This document shows positions 36,585-45,918 of a stretch of 64,000 nucleotides of DNA, one piece after another (position 1 is the stretch's first letter; every line of letters starts with the position of its first letter). The translations under genes and the position numbers were made by a program. Source of the DNA: Roseobacter fucihabitans (GTDB lineage: Bacteria; Pseudomonadota; Alphaproteobacteria; Rhodobacterales; Rhodobacteraceae); NCBI RefSeq assembly GCF_014337925.2, contig NZ_CP143423.1:2820501-2884500 (forward strand). Direction: 5' to 3'. Under the pieces are notes generated by a model. The model saw only the letters and a list, made by a program, of their open reading frames with translations, ran no database searches and was not told the DNA's origin.

Positions 36585-37616
36585 ATGAACTTACGCGAAC
36601 TCTCTGAGCGGTTGAACCTGTCCCAAACGACGGTAAGCCGCGCGCTGAATGGCTATCCGGAGGTCAATGAAGCCACCCGCAAACGCGTCGCCGACGCGGC
36701 GACCCTGTATAATTATCGGCCCAATATTCGCGCCCAGAGGCTCGCAACGGGCCGTTCCATGTCGGTCGGCCATATCATCCCCTTCTCGAAAAAGAATGAA
36801 ATGGTGAATATCGTCTTTGCCGACTTCATAACCGGTGCGGGTGAAATCTATTCGCGCCACGGCTATAATATGACGCTCTCGGTTGTGCGCGATGAAGACG
36901 AAATTGAAACCTACCGCACCTTGAGCGAACAGGGCGCGGTCGATGGGATCATCGTGCATTCGCCCACGCGGGATGATCCGCGCATCCCCTTCCTGGCCGA
37001 TCTGGACATTCCGTTTCTCGTGCATGGGCGGGCCTCCGAGGTCACCACTCCCTATTCCTGGCTGGATGTGAACAACACGCGCGCCATCGAAAGGGGTACC
37101 GAATATCTGCTGGAACTCGGGCATTCGCGCATCGGGTTCATCAATGGCCAGGAGCATATGGATTTTGCACAACGCCGCCGCGAGGGTTACCTGGCGGCGC
37201 TGCGCGCGCAGGGTGTGGCGGCGGACAAAACCCTCATGCGATCCGGCGAGATGAGTGAGCCCTTTGGCCATGCATCGACCGTGCAGATGTTGGATGGGCC
37301 GCACCCGCCCACCGCCTTTGTCACCTCCTCCATCGTCCCGGCGCTGGGGGTTCGCCGCGCGGTTCAAGAACGTGGGTTGCACATGGGGCGGGATATTTCG
37401 ATCCTGTGCTTTGACGACGATATTTCCTATCTGCCCAACGGGTTGGAAACGCCGGTATTCACCGCAATGCGCTCTTCGGTACGGGCTGCCGGACGCCGCT
37501 GTGCGCAGATTTTAATGGAACAGATCGCGTCCGGCTCGGGCGGCGTGCGCACGGAACTCTGGGACGCGGAATTGATTGTGGGCCAATCAACCGGTCCCGG
37601 CCCTCAAAGGACATAA
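36585..37616 (+). CDS. aglR: LacI-family transcriptional regulator of the agl genes
   Basis: A 343-residue repressor-type protein. The N-terminal helix-turn-helix NLRELSERLNLSQTTVSRALNGYPEVNEATRKRVADAA is followed by a hinge helix (RPNIRAQRLATGRS) and a periplasmic-binding-like sugar sensor domain (about 60-340; VDGIIVHSPTRDDPRI, LGHSRIGFINGQEHMDFAQRRREGYLAALRA, PTAFVTSSIVPALGVRRAV). It is divergent from aglEFGAK and lies directly before a beta-glucosidase gene, so it should control both in response to an imported glucoside. The name aglR rests on context. Confidence 0.88.
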   Translation: MNLRELSERLNLSQTTVSRALNGYPEVNEATRKRVADAATLYNYRPNIRAQRLATGRSMSVGHIIPFSKKNEMVNIVFADFITGAGEIYSRHGYNMTLSVVRDEDEIETYRTLSEQGAVDGIIVHSPTRDDPRIPFLADLDIPFLVHGRASEVTTPYSWLDVNNTRAIERGTEYLLELGHSRIGFINGQEHMDFAQRRREGYLAALRAQGVAADKTLMRSGEMSEPFGHASTVQMLDGPHPPTAFVTSSIVPALGVRRAVQERGLHMGRDISILCFDDDISYLPNGLETPVFTAMRSSVRAAGRRCAQILMEQIASGSGGVRTELWDAELIVGQSTGPGPQRT

Positions 37617-37617
37617 C

Positions 37618-38931
37618 ATGGATTTCAGCAGATCGGACTTTCCGCAGGGTTTTCAATTCGCCGCCGCCACCTCGAGTTACCAGATCGAAGGGCATAAGTT
37701 TGGCGGTGCAGGCAAGACCCAATGGGACACCTTCGCCGCCACGCCCGGCAATGTGGTGCGCGCAGAAAACGGCGATACCGCCTGTGATCATTACCACCGG
37801 ATGGAGGAGGACCTCGACCTGATGCAGGCGCTGGGACTGGATGCCTACCGGTTCTCGACCAGCTGGGCGCGGGTTCTGCCAGAGGGGCGCGGCACGCCAA
37901 ATCCGGAGGGGCTCGATTTTTATGACCGGCTGGTGGATGGGCTGCTGGCGCGGGGGCTGAACCCCATGGCCACGCTATATCATTGGGAATTGCCCGTGGC
38001 GCTGGCCGATCTGGGCGGTTGGCGCAATCCGGAGATCGCGCATTGGTTTGCCGATTTCACAGCCGTGATCATGGGGCGGATCGGCGACCGGGTTTACAGT
38101 GTTGCGCCCATAAACGAGCCATGGTGTGTCGGCTGGCTGTCGCATTTCATGGGCCATCACGCGCCCGGCCTGCGCGATATCCGCGCCACCGCGCATGCCA
38201 TGCACCACGTGCTGACCGCCCACGGCCGCGCCATCGAAGTGATGCGGGGATTGGGCGTTAAAAACCTCGGGGCCGTGTGCAATTTCGAATATGTGCACCC
38301 CGTCGATCACAGCCCCGAAGCGGCAAAGGCGGCACATCTTTATGATGGCTATTACAACCGCTTCTTTTTGGGGGGGCTGTTCAAGGGGGCCTACCCCGAT
38401 GACGTGATGGAGGGGCTTGGCCCTCATATGCCAAGGGGGTGGGAGGATGACTTTGATCTCATCGGGCAGCGCCTCGATTGGTGCGGGTTGAACTATTACA
38501 CCTGCAAACGCATCGCGCCTGTTGATGGTGCATGGCCCGCGCATCAGGAGGTCGACGGACCCTTGCCCAAGACCCAGATGGGGTGGGAAATCTACCCGCA
38601 GGGCCTGCATCATTTTCTGACCTGGGTGCATGAGACTTACACCAAAGGCCTGCCGCTTTATGTCACCGAAAACGGCATGGCGAACCCGGACACTGTCAAT
38701 GTGCCCGATCAGGCGCGTATTGAGTACCTGAATGCCCATATGGCCGCCGCACAAAAGGCGATGGCAGAGGGTGTGCCGCTTAAGGGCTATACCTTCTGGT
38801 CGCTGATGGACAATTACGAATGGGCCTTGGGCTATGAAAAACGCTTCGGGCTGATCCATGTGGATTTCGACACGCTCAAGCGCACACCCAAGGCCTCCTA
38901 TCATGCGCTGGCAGCGGCGCTGAAACGCTGA
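37618..38931 (+). CDS. bglA: Beta-glucosidase, GH1 family
   Basis: A 437-residue cytoplasmic glycosidase that starts 1 base after the regulator's stop. GH1 marks: FAAATSSYQIEG near the N-terminus, LYHWELP, the acid/base glutamate E167 in INEPW and the nucleophile E351 in VTENGMANPD. A C-terminal WSLMDNYEWALGYEKRFGLIHVDF forms the aglycone and sugar site. It cleaves beta-linked glucosides, so its location beside alpha-glucoside uptake genes suggests either a broader sugar range or co-occurring plant and algal sugars. An earlier in-frame start at 37576 would overlap the regulator by 41 bases and is less likely. Confidence 0.92.
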   Translation: MDFSRSDFPQGFQFAAATSSYQIEGHKFGGAGKTQWDTFAATPGNVVRAENGDTACDHYHRMEEDLDLMQALGLDAYRFSTSWARVLPEGRGTPNPEGLDFYDRLVDGLLARGLNPMATLYHWELPVALADLGGWRNPEIAHWFADFTAVIMGRIGDRVYSVAPINEPWCVGWLSHFMGHHAPGLRDIRATAHAMHHVLTAHGRAIEVMRGLGVKNLGAVCNFEYVHPVDHSPEAAKAAHLYDGYYNRFFLGGLFKGAYPDDVMEGLGPHMPRGWEDDFDLIGQRLDWCGLNYYTCKRIAPVDGAWPAHQEVDGPLPKTQMGWEIYPQGLHHFLTWVHETYTKGLPLYVTENGMANPDTVNVPDQARIEYLNAHMAAAQKAMAEGVPLKGYTFWSLMDNYEWALGYEKRFGLIHVDFDTLKRTPKASYHALAAALKR

Positions 38932-38935
38932 CGGC

Positions 38936-39235
38936 TCAGGGGGTAAACCAGACGGGCACACCAAACGGTGGCGTATGGAGTGCGCTCTCGGTCAGGCTTT
39001 CCAGAAACGCAACGATCTGGGCAATCTGCGCGTCTTCCAACCTCTGCGGGGTGATCTTTATCGCCTGCGCCTGACGCGCCATTTCACGGATATCATCCCC
39101 AATTAGAAAATCCGTCGCTGCCAACCATGGGACATCGGGCAGTCCGGCGTCCTGCGATTTCCACGCGCGCCGCGCTGAAAGGGGATCAAGGTGATGGCGC
39201 ACCATGCCTTCCAGCGTCGCATAGCCCCGCATCTC
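38936..39235 (-). pseudogene. 3' fragment of a cytochrome c peroxidase/MauG-like gene
   Basis: The minus-strand translation ATLEGMVRHHLDP, later ITPQRLEDAQIAQIVAFLESLTESAL and FGVPVWF, resembles the C-terminal end of di-haem cytochrome c peroxidase family proteins (a TLE.MVRHHLDP block and a D..I..IVAFLESLT helix). Only about 100 codons remain. They are fused in frame to the broken end of an IS3 transposase, so the 5' part with the haem sites was lost together with one end of the insertion sequence. No function is expected. Confidence 0.55.
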
Positions 39236-39454
39236 AGCAATGCGGTCCAATTCACGGGCCACACTGTCGCCGGAGAGCGACGTATCCACAACAGCAGCAA
39301 GACATTCGCGGCTGAAGTCATCGATCACGTTTAGAATGCGGAACCTGCGGCCACACGACAGGCTGTCGGACACGAAATCCAGCGACCACCGCTGGTTTGG
39401 CCCCTGCGGTATCGCCATGGGCGTTCTGGTACCCACTGCACGCTTGCGTCCGCC

Positions 39455-39492
39455 CGCTGCCCGGCAGTCGAAACGTAGTTTCGATGAGAGGG
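39455..39492 (-). repeat. Short palindromic insert, copy 4 (inside IS3 orfB)
   Basis: On the minus strand it begins CCCTCTC and ends CTGCCGGGCAGC, like the IS66 copies. Its hairpin differs, with perfect 7-bp arms TCGAAAC and GTTTCGA around TAC. It separates VRKR from GRKRAVG of the transposase; removing about 38 bases restores the frame. Confidence 0.7.
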
Positions 39493-39543
39493 GCGTTTAC
39501 GGACTGTTAGTCCTTCTTCGCGGTAGATCCGGTACAGCTTCTT

Positions 39544-39585
39544 CCAACCTCTTGGGATATCGCTACGCGATACCCTGTCGGTCAA
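39544..39585 (+). repeat. Short palindromic insert, copy 5 (inside IS3 orfB, opposite orientation)
   Basis: Read on the plus strand it gives CCTCTTGGG, hairpin arms ATATCGC-TAC-GCGAT, then ACCCTGTCGGTCAA. The stem GGG(a)TATCGC/GCGATACCC has one bulge. It lies between the codons VNR and KKLYRIYR of orfB, and removing 41 bases restores the frame. It is 51 bases from copy 4 and points the other way. Confidence 0.75.
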
Positions 39586-39813
39586 CGGTTCACGTGCCAG
39601 CCTTCGCGTTTCAGCAGGATATGCAGTCGTCGATATCCGAAGCGTCACTGACACCATGCTTACGACACAGCTCCTTCGCGCCAAGCCCCGCCTGATGTTA
39701 TTTCAAAATCCCAATAATCTGTTCTTCGCTAAAACGGCTTCTCTTCATCGTCTGTCTCCTCAGTTGGAAAACAGGCTAACTCAAAACACCGGACATTTCA
39801 GGGGAGCAGGTCA

Positions 39814-40281
39814 CCCTCTTTCTTCTTGTGCTTTTGGCCAATGAAAGTCTCGTCAACCTCAACAACACCGCCACCAGAACCAAACATGGGGCCACCATCA
39901 GAGCGCATTGCCTCACGGATACGGTGAGACATAAACTATGCGGACTTGTGCATGATTTCCAGAACGCGATTTAGCTGGTGGCTGCTGATGCTCTTCTTGC
40001 TGGACACCATCAGGTGAATGGCTTGAAGCTACTTGTGCAGCGGGATGTGGCATTCTTTGAAGATCGTGCCAATGCGCACGGTGAATTTCTTGCGGCACTC
40101 TGCGCACTTCTTAAGGCCGTGGCGCTCAATGCCCTCTGGGTTCTGGGTTCTTCCTGGAAGGCTTGGAGCGAACGCCTTTCAGTTCGTAAATTTTTCCGCA
40201 GTTACCACAGTGCGGGCAAACCGGCGTATCACCCCAAAGCATGGCCTAAACGTGCGCAAAGGCTGCTGCCTCATCATGCAT
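39814..40281 (-). pseudogene. IS1595-family transposase with several stops and a frameshift
   Basis: From the ATG at 40281 the minus strand gives MHDEAAAFAHV, a stop, AMLWGDTPVCPHCG (zinc ribbon), CGKIYELKGVRSKPSRKNP, then a 7-base duplication that shifts the frame, then GIERHGLKKCAECRKKFTVRIGTIFKECHIPLHK. Two TAG codons stand where tryptophan is expected (HK-stop-LQAIHLMVSSKKS and SA-stop-FMSHRIREAM). It continues SDGGPMFGSGGGVVEVDETFIGQKHKKKEG, with the first DDE aspartate. The gene is dead and truncated by the IS3 remnant. Confidence 0.75.
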
Positions 40282-40374
40282 GCATGGTTTAGAAAAAGTA
40301 GAGATTGTGGCAGCCTCAACTTGCTGATTCCAAAATAGAAATTTTATTTGGGTTTGTCAAATACACAATCACCC
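39814..40374 (-). mobile_element. IS1595-family insertion sequence remnant
   Basis: The transposase fragment (see the pseudogene entry) is preceded at its upstream side by GGGTGATTGTGTATTTGAC (complement of 40356-40374), which resembles an IS end and is tentatively the terminal repeat. The other end is cut off by the IS3 insertion at 39813. Confidence 0.6.
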
Positions 40375-40642
40375 TTAGATAAGTAGTGCAAAGCGCGCCA
40401 CCCAAATGCACAACGCAATTTGGGTTCCGTTCATGATAGGTTGACGGGCGCCTGTGCAAGCGAGGGCATTTGTAGACATGTCTGATGATTTGCCACGACG
40501 GGATAGCACACAGGGTACGACACCCCAGGTTGTTTTAAAACTTCATGGCTCGGAAACTTGGTGTATTGATCAGCAACTGATTGGCAGTTTCAATTATACG
40601 TCACATATTAACGCTTGTTATCATCATCAACATGTTCAGTTT
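40375..40642. other. Intergenic stretch between the IS1595 remnant and cysE
   Basis: No supported gene or hairpin was seen. A plus-strand open frame of 78 codons overlaps the end of cysE and has no recognisable protein character. Confidence 0.4.
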
Positions 40643-41461
40643 TCAGGCCAATGTCCGATCTGGGCCAAACATGTGATTCATCGAAATTGACGGCTGGTCA
40701 CAACCCGCTTCGCCCACGATGCGTGCCGGAATCCCGGCGACTGTCTTGCATGCAGGTACGTCCTCTAGAACCACGGAACCGGCTGCAATCCGGCTGCATT
40801 GCCCAACCCTAATATTACCCAAAACCTTCGCCCCCGCTCCAATCAAAACGCCATCGTCGATTTTCGGATGACGATCTTCTTCTTCCTTACCGGTGCCCCC
40901 AAGCGTCACGGAATGCAGCATAGACACGTTATCGCCCACAACCGCCGTCTCACCGATCACAATCGAATGCGCATGATCAATCATAATCCCTTTACCGATA
41001 CGGGCAGCAGGGTGAATATCGACGCCAAATATTTCAGAGACGCGCATTTGGACGAAATAGGCTAGGTCGCGGTGCCCGTTTACCCATAGGTGGTGCCCGA
41101 CGCGATAGGCTTGCATTGCCTGATACCCTTTGAAGTAAAGTATCGGCTGCAACAAACGGTGACATGCGGGATCACGTTCGTAGATCGCGACAAGATCAGC
41201 GCGCGCGGCTTGCACAAGACCAGGGTCGTTGGCGTAGGCCTCTTCGACCATCTCCCTTACGACCACCATAGACATCTCATTTGATGCAAGCTTGGCAGCA
41301 ATTCGATAAGATAGGGCTTTTTCGATACTCTTGTGGTGCAAGATACAGGCGTGCAAGAAACCGCCCATGAGCGGTTCAACCTCAGTCGCCTGACGCGCTT
41401 CCAGGCAAATCTGATCCCAAGCGGGATCCAAAGCGGAAATATTAGGGTTCGTCTCTGCCAT
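40643..41461 (-). CDS. cysE: Serine O-acetyltransferase
   Basis: A 272-residue enzyme that makes O-acetylserine from serine and acetyl-CoA for cysteine synthesis. The N-terminal helical domain (SALDPAWDQICLEARQA to about residue 140) is followed by the left-handed parallel beta-helix with hexapeptide repeats: VDIHPAARIGKGIMIDHAHSIVIGETAVVGDNVSMLHSVTLGG (includes the catalytic HAH and HSVTLGG). The C-terminus is ARIVGEAG. The ATG at 41461 has AAGGA upstream; the open frame runs 33 codons further without conservation. It lies downstream of GTA gene g15 on the same strand. Confidence 0.92.
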   Translation of the reverse strand: MAETNPNISALDPAWDQICLEARQATEVEPLMGGFLHACILHHKSIEKALSYRIAAKLASNEMSMVVVREMVEEAYANDPGLVQAARADLVAIYERDPACHRLLQPILYFKGYQAMQAYRVGHHLWVNGHRDLAYFVQMRVSEIFGVDIHPAARIGKGIMIDHAHSIVIGETAVVGDNVSMLHSVTLGGTGKEEEDRHPKIDDGVLIGAGAKVLGNIRVGQCSRIAAGSVVLEDVPACKTVAGIPARIVGEAGCDQPSISMNHMFGPDRTLA

Positions 41462-41971
41462 TTCAATGATCCTTATCGCATTCGACACTACCCTATCTAA
41501 CAGGCAGACACCAAATGCAAACTGGTGATGGGTATCATTCCAGTTGCTTATACAGGACACACCCTATGAAAATGGGCATTGAGGCACGATACAATTTGAT
41601 GCGCGTATTTGACAGACATCTTGGAAACAATGGTTTTCCGACCGCATGGGCCTCACGGGACATGGCGTTGCAATGCCCCGTGAGCAAATCGATACACTGA
41701 CGCCTTCACCATCAACCCTATCTGTTGGACGACAAATGGATCAGGTGGCTGATCAAATTCACAGTTTTTTGACCGTCAAACAGGAGTTCGGTGCTACCAA
41801 GGCTGCGCGGGGACACAGGTTTTTTTCCTACCTTTTTTGTAAGTTTTGGGTGAATCGCCCCCCCCAAAAAATCGCGTGCGCCAGCATATCAAATCTATCG
41901 ACTGTCGCGAAATTGCGGCACAGCAACCCAACTTGGAAACCGCAATAGCCAAACTACTGTCCGCGACAGTT
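41462..41971. other. Intergenic region between the GTA cluster and cysE
   Basis: 510 bases with no supported gene. It includes a poly-T/poly-C stretch (41820-41870) on the plus strand. Open frames of about 60-100 codons on the plus strand have no recognisable family. It probably carries the cysE promoter and the end of the GTA transcript, but no clear intrinsic terminator was found. Confidence 0.4.
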
Positions 41972-44900
41972 TCATCTAACGACGCTTAAGCTACGCTCGA
42001 AACCCGCGCCAAATACCGCAGACATTTGTGCAACCCGTATCTCGAACGGCAACGCTATTCCGTCGGCTATTTGCTGGGAAAGCGGATACCCCCATTCTGC
42101 GGCTGATACCATTTCTTCCTTGACGACCGCGCCATCCTTGAAAACCTGAACACGGTAACTTTCGGATTCTTCTCCCAAAGGAACTTCTGGAACACTCCAG
42201 CTATCACCATCGACCCGTGTTCGCCTGATCCAAGATACCGTAAGGTCTCCAAGCTCATTGAAATCAACGGTCAGGTGTACGGGCGCATATGGGCGTTCCC
42301 CATTACCGTTGAAGACGAAAGATTGTTGTGTGAACGACGGGTCATCAACAGGCCGCCGTGCCGGACCGACACGATAGGTTTGTGAAACGCGCCTTAAATT
42401 CCGGCTCAGGTCAATTTGCTCTGGAAGTCCGTTGAGCAATACGAACCAAGATCCGACTGGCCAGACATCAGGCATCAACCCGTCACTGCCAAGTTGCCCT
42501 CTCAGTCTTGAACTCAAATGATAGGTGCTCGTGTCCACAAGCTCTGCCTTGCCGAATTGAAAAAGTTCCCAGTTGTCAGGGTTGCCATCACCGATCGCAG
42601 CTAAGTTTGCACCGCTCAACATCACCTCAAGGTCAACCGAACTGAGTGATCCGCTGATCAGTTTGACTTCCAAAGGCGCGCCTCTGTCCAGTTTTCCTGG
42701 CGCAGCGGCGAACAGGCTTGATTGCGTGGTTCCGATAATTGATCGCGCACCCACCTGGCTCAAGAGGCGAAAATTACTCTCACTGGGAGATTGATAGACG
42801 GCGACCGCACCCGGCCATGGATTTGCCGTCGCAGCGACATAAGGTGCATGGGGTATCTCATCACCTGTGATCAGGGGCAAATCGAGAAACAGCGCGGAGA
42901 CAGGCACCGGCGGAACAAACGCTTTAGCACTCGGAATGTCATCAATCATTTCCGCTGAGGTATAGACTTCCGGATCCATGCGGACCGCTTCAACAATCTG
43001 CAGCATCCCCTGCTCTACCCGGTCGATACGATAAAGCGCGCGCCCTTCGGTCTGATCCCCCTGCAATTCGATGACATCCCCGGCCCCCATCGCCAAACAA
43101 GATGGTGGCAGCGCAAATCGGATGGCTTCGCGCGCGATCCGGGATTCGGCAAGCCAACGCTCAGCAACCTGTCGCCCCTCGCCGCGGGTCAAAGCCAGCG
43201 GTATCTCTGAGGTCGAAACCGAATGTGTGCGCTCATCGGCAAGAACGGACTCTTCTGCGAGAACGTCAAATTCCGCATCAGCCTGTACAAAACGCAGCCG
43301 GATGCGCCCGGCCATTTCAGCTTGTGCCGCACGGGATTGCTCTACGACGCCATCCAATTCATCACTGATCGCCAATATACTGCGATCTAGCGGAATCGGC
43401 GTTTGTCCTTGACGCATCCGGAACACCAGAAATCCATCACGCTCGATCGCATCAAACGAATATCGCAGCATCAACGGCTGCAACGAAGCACGCGCGTCAT
43501 TGACGTCGTTAACGATATATCCGCGCACCGTCCCATAGAGCTTGCTGGTATCAATTTGGCTCAACCCTGCTTTGGTACAGATTTCCGCAACGACCGAAGC
43601 AAGCGAGCGCGCAGACGTACGCCCATTGATCCAATGACCACGCGCGTAGTTTTCAGCATCCGTCCAGAGGCCTGAGTTATTTGGAAAATAAGGATATGGA
43701 CGCGCATCCCAAGCCCATACGAAAGCCCTGTTCATATTCACCATCGGGCCACCGTAGGTCGGCGAGATAGGATTGTTATCCTCTTCACCCCAATAGCTCA
43801 CCATCGCCCGGATGTATTGCGCCTGAATAAACTCATCGCGCGCACCATTGGAGTATTTAGGCAAACTGCTTTCTGATGATTTCATATCAATGAACTTATT
43901 GGGTTGATTTGTACCCTTGTCTATCGATGCGCATCCCATCTCGGTAAACCACACCGGCTTTGAGCCTGGTGCCCAGGCGGTAGGGGTCTGCGACCTGACC
44001 CCGCCGATCCGGTCATGATGTTCGTGAGACCACCAATTCTTGATATCTTTATACCGGTAAACCCATGGCTCATTATAAGCCCCATCTTCTATGGGTGTCC
44101 GATCCTGAAGTGCTGCCGCCTCCTCTGAGGCATAATACCAATCGTACCCCTCCCCGCCGGCAATATTGCCGCGCAGGTAGTCGAGGTTGTAGATCGATTC
44201 CGCCCCAATGTCCGAATGCGCATCACCGTCGCGCCAATCGGAGAGGGGCATATAGTTATCCACGCCGATAAAATCGATATTGGGATCAGCCCAGAGCGGA
44301 TCCAGATGGAAATATCGGTCGTTAGAGCCGTCCTGTGGCTGATGCCCGAAATACTCACTCCAATCGGCGGCATAGCTGATTTTCGTATTGGGCCCCAAGA
44401 TGGCACGTACCTGTCCAGCAAGAGCGCGCAGTTTTTCCACGGCAATAAACACGTTGCCAGCACCCCGGATTTGGGTCAGCCCCCGCATTTCCGAGCTAAT
44501 ACAGAAAGCCTCGACACCCCCGGCGGCTTTGCAAAGCGCCGCGTAGTGCAAGATAAACCGCGAAAGCGACCATTCATTGGGACCGGTATAGTTGACCACC
44601 GGGCCAGACGTGGAAAAATGGGCTGCCGTCGCATGACCAAAGAATGCGTTGACTTGCGCATTCGCGGCAGCGGTGCCGTCGGGTGATCCCGCGATGCCAG
44701 GCGCGCGCGACAGCGTGATCCTGCCCCGCCAGGGCAGCTTTGGCTGGGTCCCGTCCGTCGTATAGGGGTCCGGCAGCGTGTTACTTTCGAGCTGATCCAT
44801 CAGGATGAACGGATAGAACAAGACCTGCTTTCCGGCGGCATGCATAGCTTGAATGGCTTGGATTACAGACAGATCCGTCGGTGTGCCGCCATAGACAGGG

Positions 44901-45916
44901 CGCCCATCAATCGTGGGCATGGCTTGCGCCGATGACCTTGTCAGCCCCGCGACGGACCAAGGCATATTCTCGCCCTCGAATTGTTTCTTTTCGACGCGCG
45001 GGCGCACCGAACATGAGCCACAACGCAGATCATCGCCAAACCATGAAACGACGAGCGAGCCTGCCTCACAGTTGGGCAGGTCTTCAACAAGGCTCTCGAG
45101 TGATACCGAAAAATCTGTTTTCTGATTGGGCGTGTTTACATTGGCACTCCAACGGCTGCCCGGTCCGCTCGTATAGTGAACCGGTGTCGTCGCCAGCGCA
45201 TATTCACCCGTGCCCGGAATGATGGCCACACTTTTTATGGCATAGGTCAACGCGAGGTCGGCGGCCTCTTCATCCAATTGTTCGGGCCGTGAAACCTCAA
45301 AGGAAAACTGCGGGATACGGTTGCCAAATCGTTCCAACCCCAGGTTCTCAAAAACCACATAGGCCGTGCCGCGATAGGCCGGGACATTCCCGGTGCCCTC
45401 TACCGCTTCAATTACCGGATCAGGCAACTGCCCGCGCCCACCCTTATAGATCCGCAGATTTAAATCGTCTGGCGCAATTTCTTCACCATTCGCCCAGATG
45501 CGGCCAATTCTGGTTATTTCACCTTCGCAAATGGCCACAGCCAGATTCACTGAATAAGAATAGCTGCGCGTTTGTGTTTTTGGTTGGCTCGGTGACCCTT
45601 TGCCCCCCCCGCCACCGCCGCCCGAGACATTCACCGTTTCCAGGAAGTCTGATGCCCAGATGACCTGACCTCCCAACCGCATCCGACCGTAAATCTGGGC
45701 AAGCGCCTCACCCTCCCCGACACTGGAAATTCGGAAACGGTCAACACGGCCCGTTTCAACGACTTCCGATCCCTGTCCAAGCAATTTCTGGTCGATGACC
45801 TTACCAATTGTGGCACCAACTGCACGACCAATCACGGCAGTCGATAGACCAGCAACCGTGCCTCCAATGGAGCCGCCAACAGCGGCACCGACCGCAGAAA
45901 GAACTATCGTTGCCAT
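41972..45916 (-). CDS. GTA g15, baseplate megatron / host-interaction protein
   Basis: The largest GTA protein (1314 residues) forms the baseplate and tail fibre base. The N-terminus is glycine-rich and hydrophobic (VLSAVGAAVGGSIGGTVAGLS). A TIM-barrel GTA domain lies at about residues 430-750 (YFHLDPLWADPNIDFIGVDNYMPLSDWRDG, GVRSQTPTAWAPGSKPVWFTEMGC). It is followed by the phage-tail-3-like region (AQAEMAGRIRLRFVQADAEFDVLA) and a C-terminal beta-rich region ending with a fibronectin-like segment (RPYAPVHLTVDFNELGDLTVSWIRR). I chose the ATG at 45916 with AAGGGGGC upstream; it begins 2 bases after the g14 stop. A Rhodobacterales GTA role follows from gene order. Confidence 0.9.
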   Translation of the reverse strand: MATIVLSAVGAAVGGSIGGTVAGLSTAVIGRAVGATIGKVIDQKLLGQGSEVVETGRVDRFRISSVGEGEALAQIYGRMRLGGQVIWASDFLETVNVSGGGGGGGKGSPSQPKTQTRSYSYSVNLAVAICEGEITRIGRIWANGEEIAPDDLNLRIYKGGRGQLPDPVIEAVEGTGNVPAYRGTAYVVFENLGLERFGNRIPQFSFEVSRPEQLDEEAADLALTYAIKSVAIIPGTGEYALATTPVHYTSGPGSRWSANVNTPNQKTDFSVSLESLVEDLPNCEAGSLVVSWFGDDLRCGSCSVRPRVEKKQFEGENMPWSVAGLTRSSAQAMPTIDGRPVYGGTPTDLSVIQAIQAMHAAGKQVLFYPFILMDQLESNTLPDPYTTDGTQPKLPWRGRITLSRAPGIAGSPDGTAAANAQVNAFFGHATAAHFSTSGPVVNYTGPNEWSLSRFILHYAALCKAAGGVEAFCISSEMRGLTQIRGAGNVFIAVEKLRALAGQVRAILGPNTKISYAADWSEYFGHQPQDGSNDRYFHLDPLWADPNIDFIGVDNYMPLSDWRDGDAHSDIGAESIYNLDYLRGNIAGGEGYDWYYASEEAAALQDRTPIEDGAYNEPWVYRYKDIKNWWSHEHHDRIGGVRSQTPTAWAPGSKPVWFTEMGCASIDKGTNQPNKFIDMKSSESSLPKYSNGARDEFIQAQYIRAMVSYWGEEDNNPISPTYGGPMVNMNRAFVWAWDARPYPYFPNNSGLWTDAENYARGHWINGRTSARSLASVVAEICTKAGLSQIDTSKLYGTVRGYIVNDVNDARASLQPLMLRYSFDAIERDGFLVFRMRQGQTPIPLDRSILAISDELDGVVEQSRAAQAEMAGRIRLRFVQADAEFDVLAEESVLADERTHSVSTSEIPLALTRGEGRQVAERWLAESRIAREAIRFALPPSCLAMGAGDVIELQGDQTEGRALYRIDRVEQGMLQIVEAVRMDPEVYTSAEMIDDIPSAKAFVPPVPVSALFLDLPLITGDEIPHAPYVAATANPWPGAVAVYQSPSESNFRLLSQVGARSIIGTTQSSLFAAAPGKLDRGAPLEVKLISGSLSSVDLEVMLSGANLAAIGDGNPDNWELFQFGKAELVDTSTYHLSSRLRGQLGSDGLMPDVWPVGSWFVLLNGLPEQIDLSRNLRRVSQTYRVGPARRPVDDPSFTQQSFVFNGNGERPYAPVHLTVDFNELGDLTVSWIRRTRVDGDSWSVPEVPLGEESESYRVQVFKDGAVVKEEMVSAAEWGYPLSQQIADGIALPFEIRVAQMSAVFGAGFERSLSVVR

Positions 45917-45918
45917 TT

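Larger units (their letters stand above)
39236..39748 (-). pseudogene. IS3 orfA-orfB transposase, multiply broken
   Basis: orfA begins at 39748 as MKRSRFSEEQIIGILK, followed by a stop where glutamate is expected (39698-39700), then HQAGLGAKELCRKHGVSDA. A deletion then leads into orfB: GYRRLHILLKREGWHVNR, an insert (39544-39585), KKLYRIYREEGLTVRKR, a second insert (39455-39492), then GRKRAVGTRTPMAIPQGPNQRWSLDFVSDSL and VIDDFSRECL with the first catalytic aspartates of the DDE core. orfB ends at AEMRGY, where it is fused to the cytochrome fragment. The two inserts, each about 38-41 bases, cause the main frameshifts. Confidence 0.8.
39236..39813 (-). mobile_element. IS3-family insertion sequence remnant
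   Basis: One terminal repeat is visible at the right (minus strand TGACCTGCTCCCCTGAAAT at 39813-39795), followed by orfA and part of orfB. The other end was deleted together with the 5' part of the flanking cytochrome-like gene. At the right the element abuts an IS1595 transposase reading GQKHKKKEG, so it probably inserted into that gene. The element carries a nonsense codon in orfA, a deletion joining orfA to orfB and two palindromic inserts. Confidence 0.75.
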
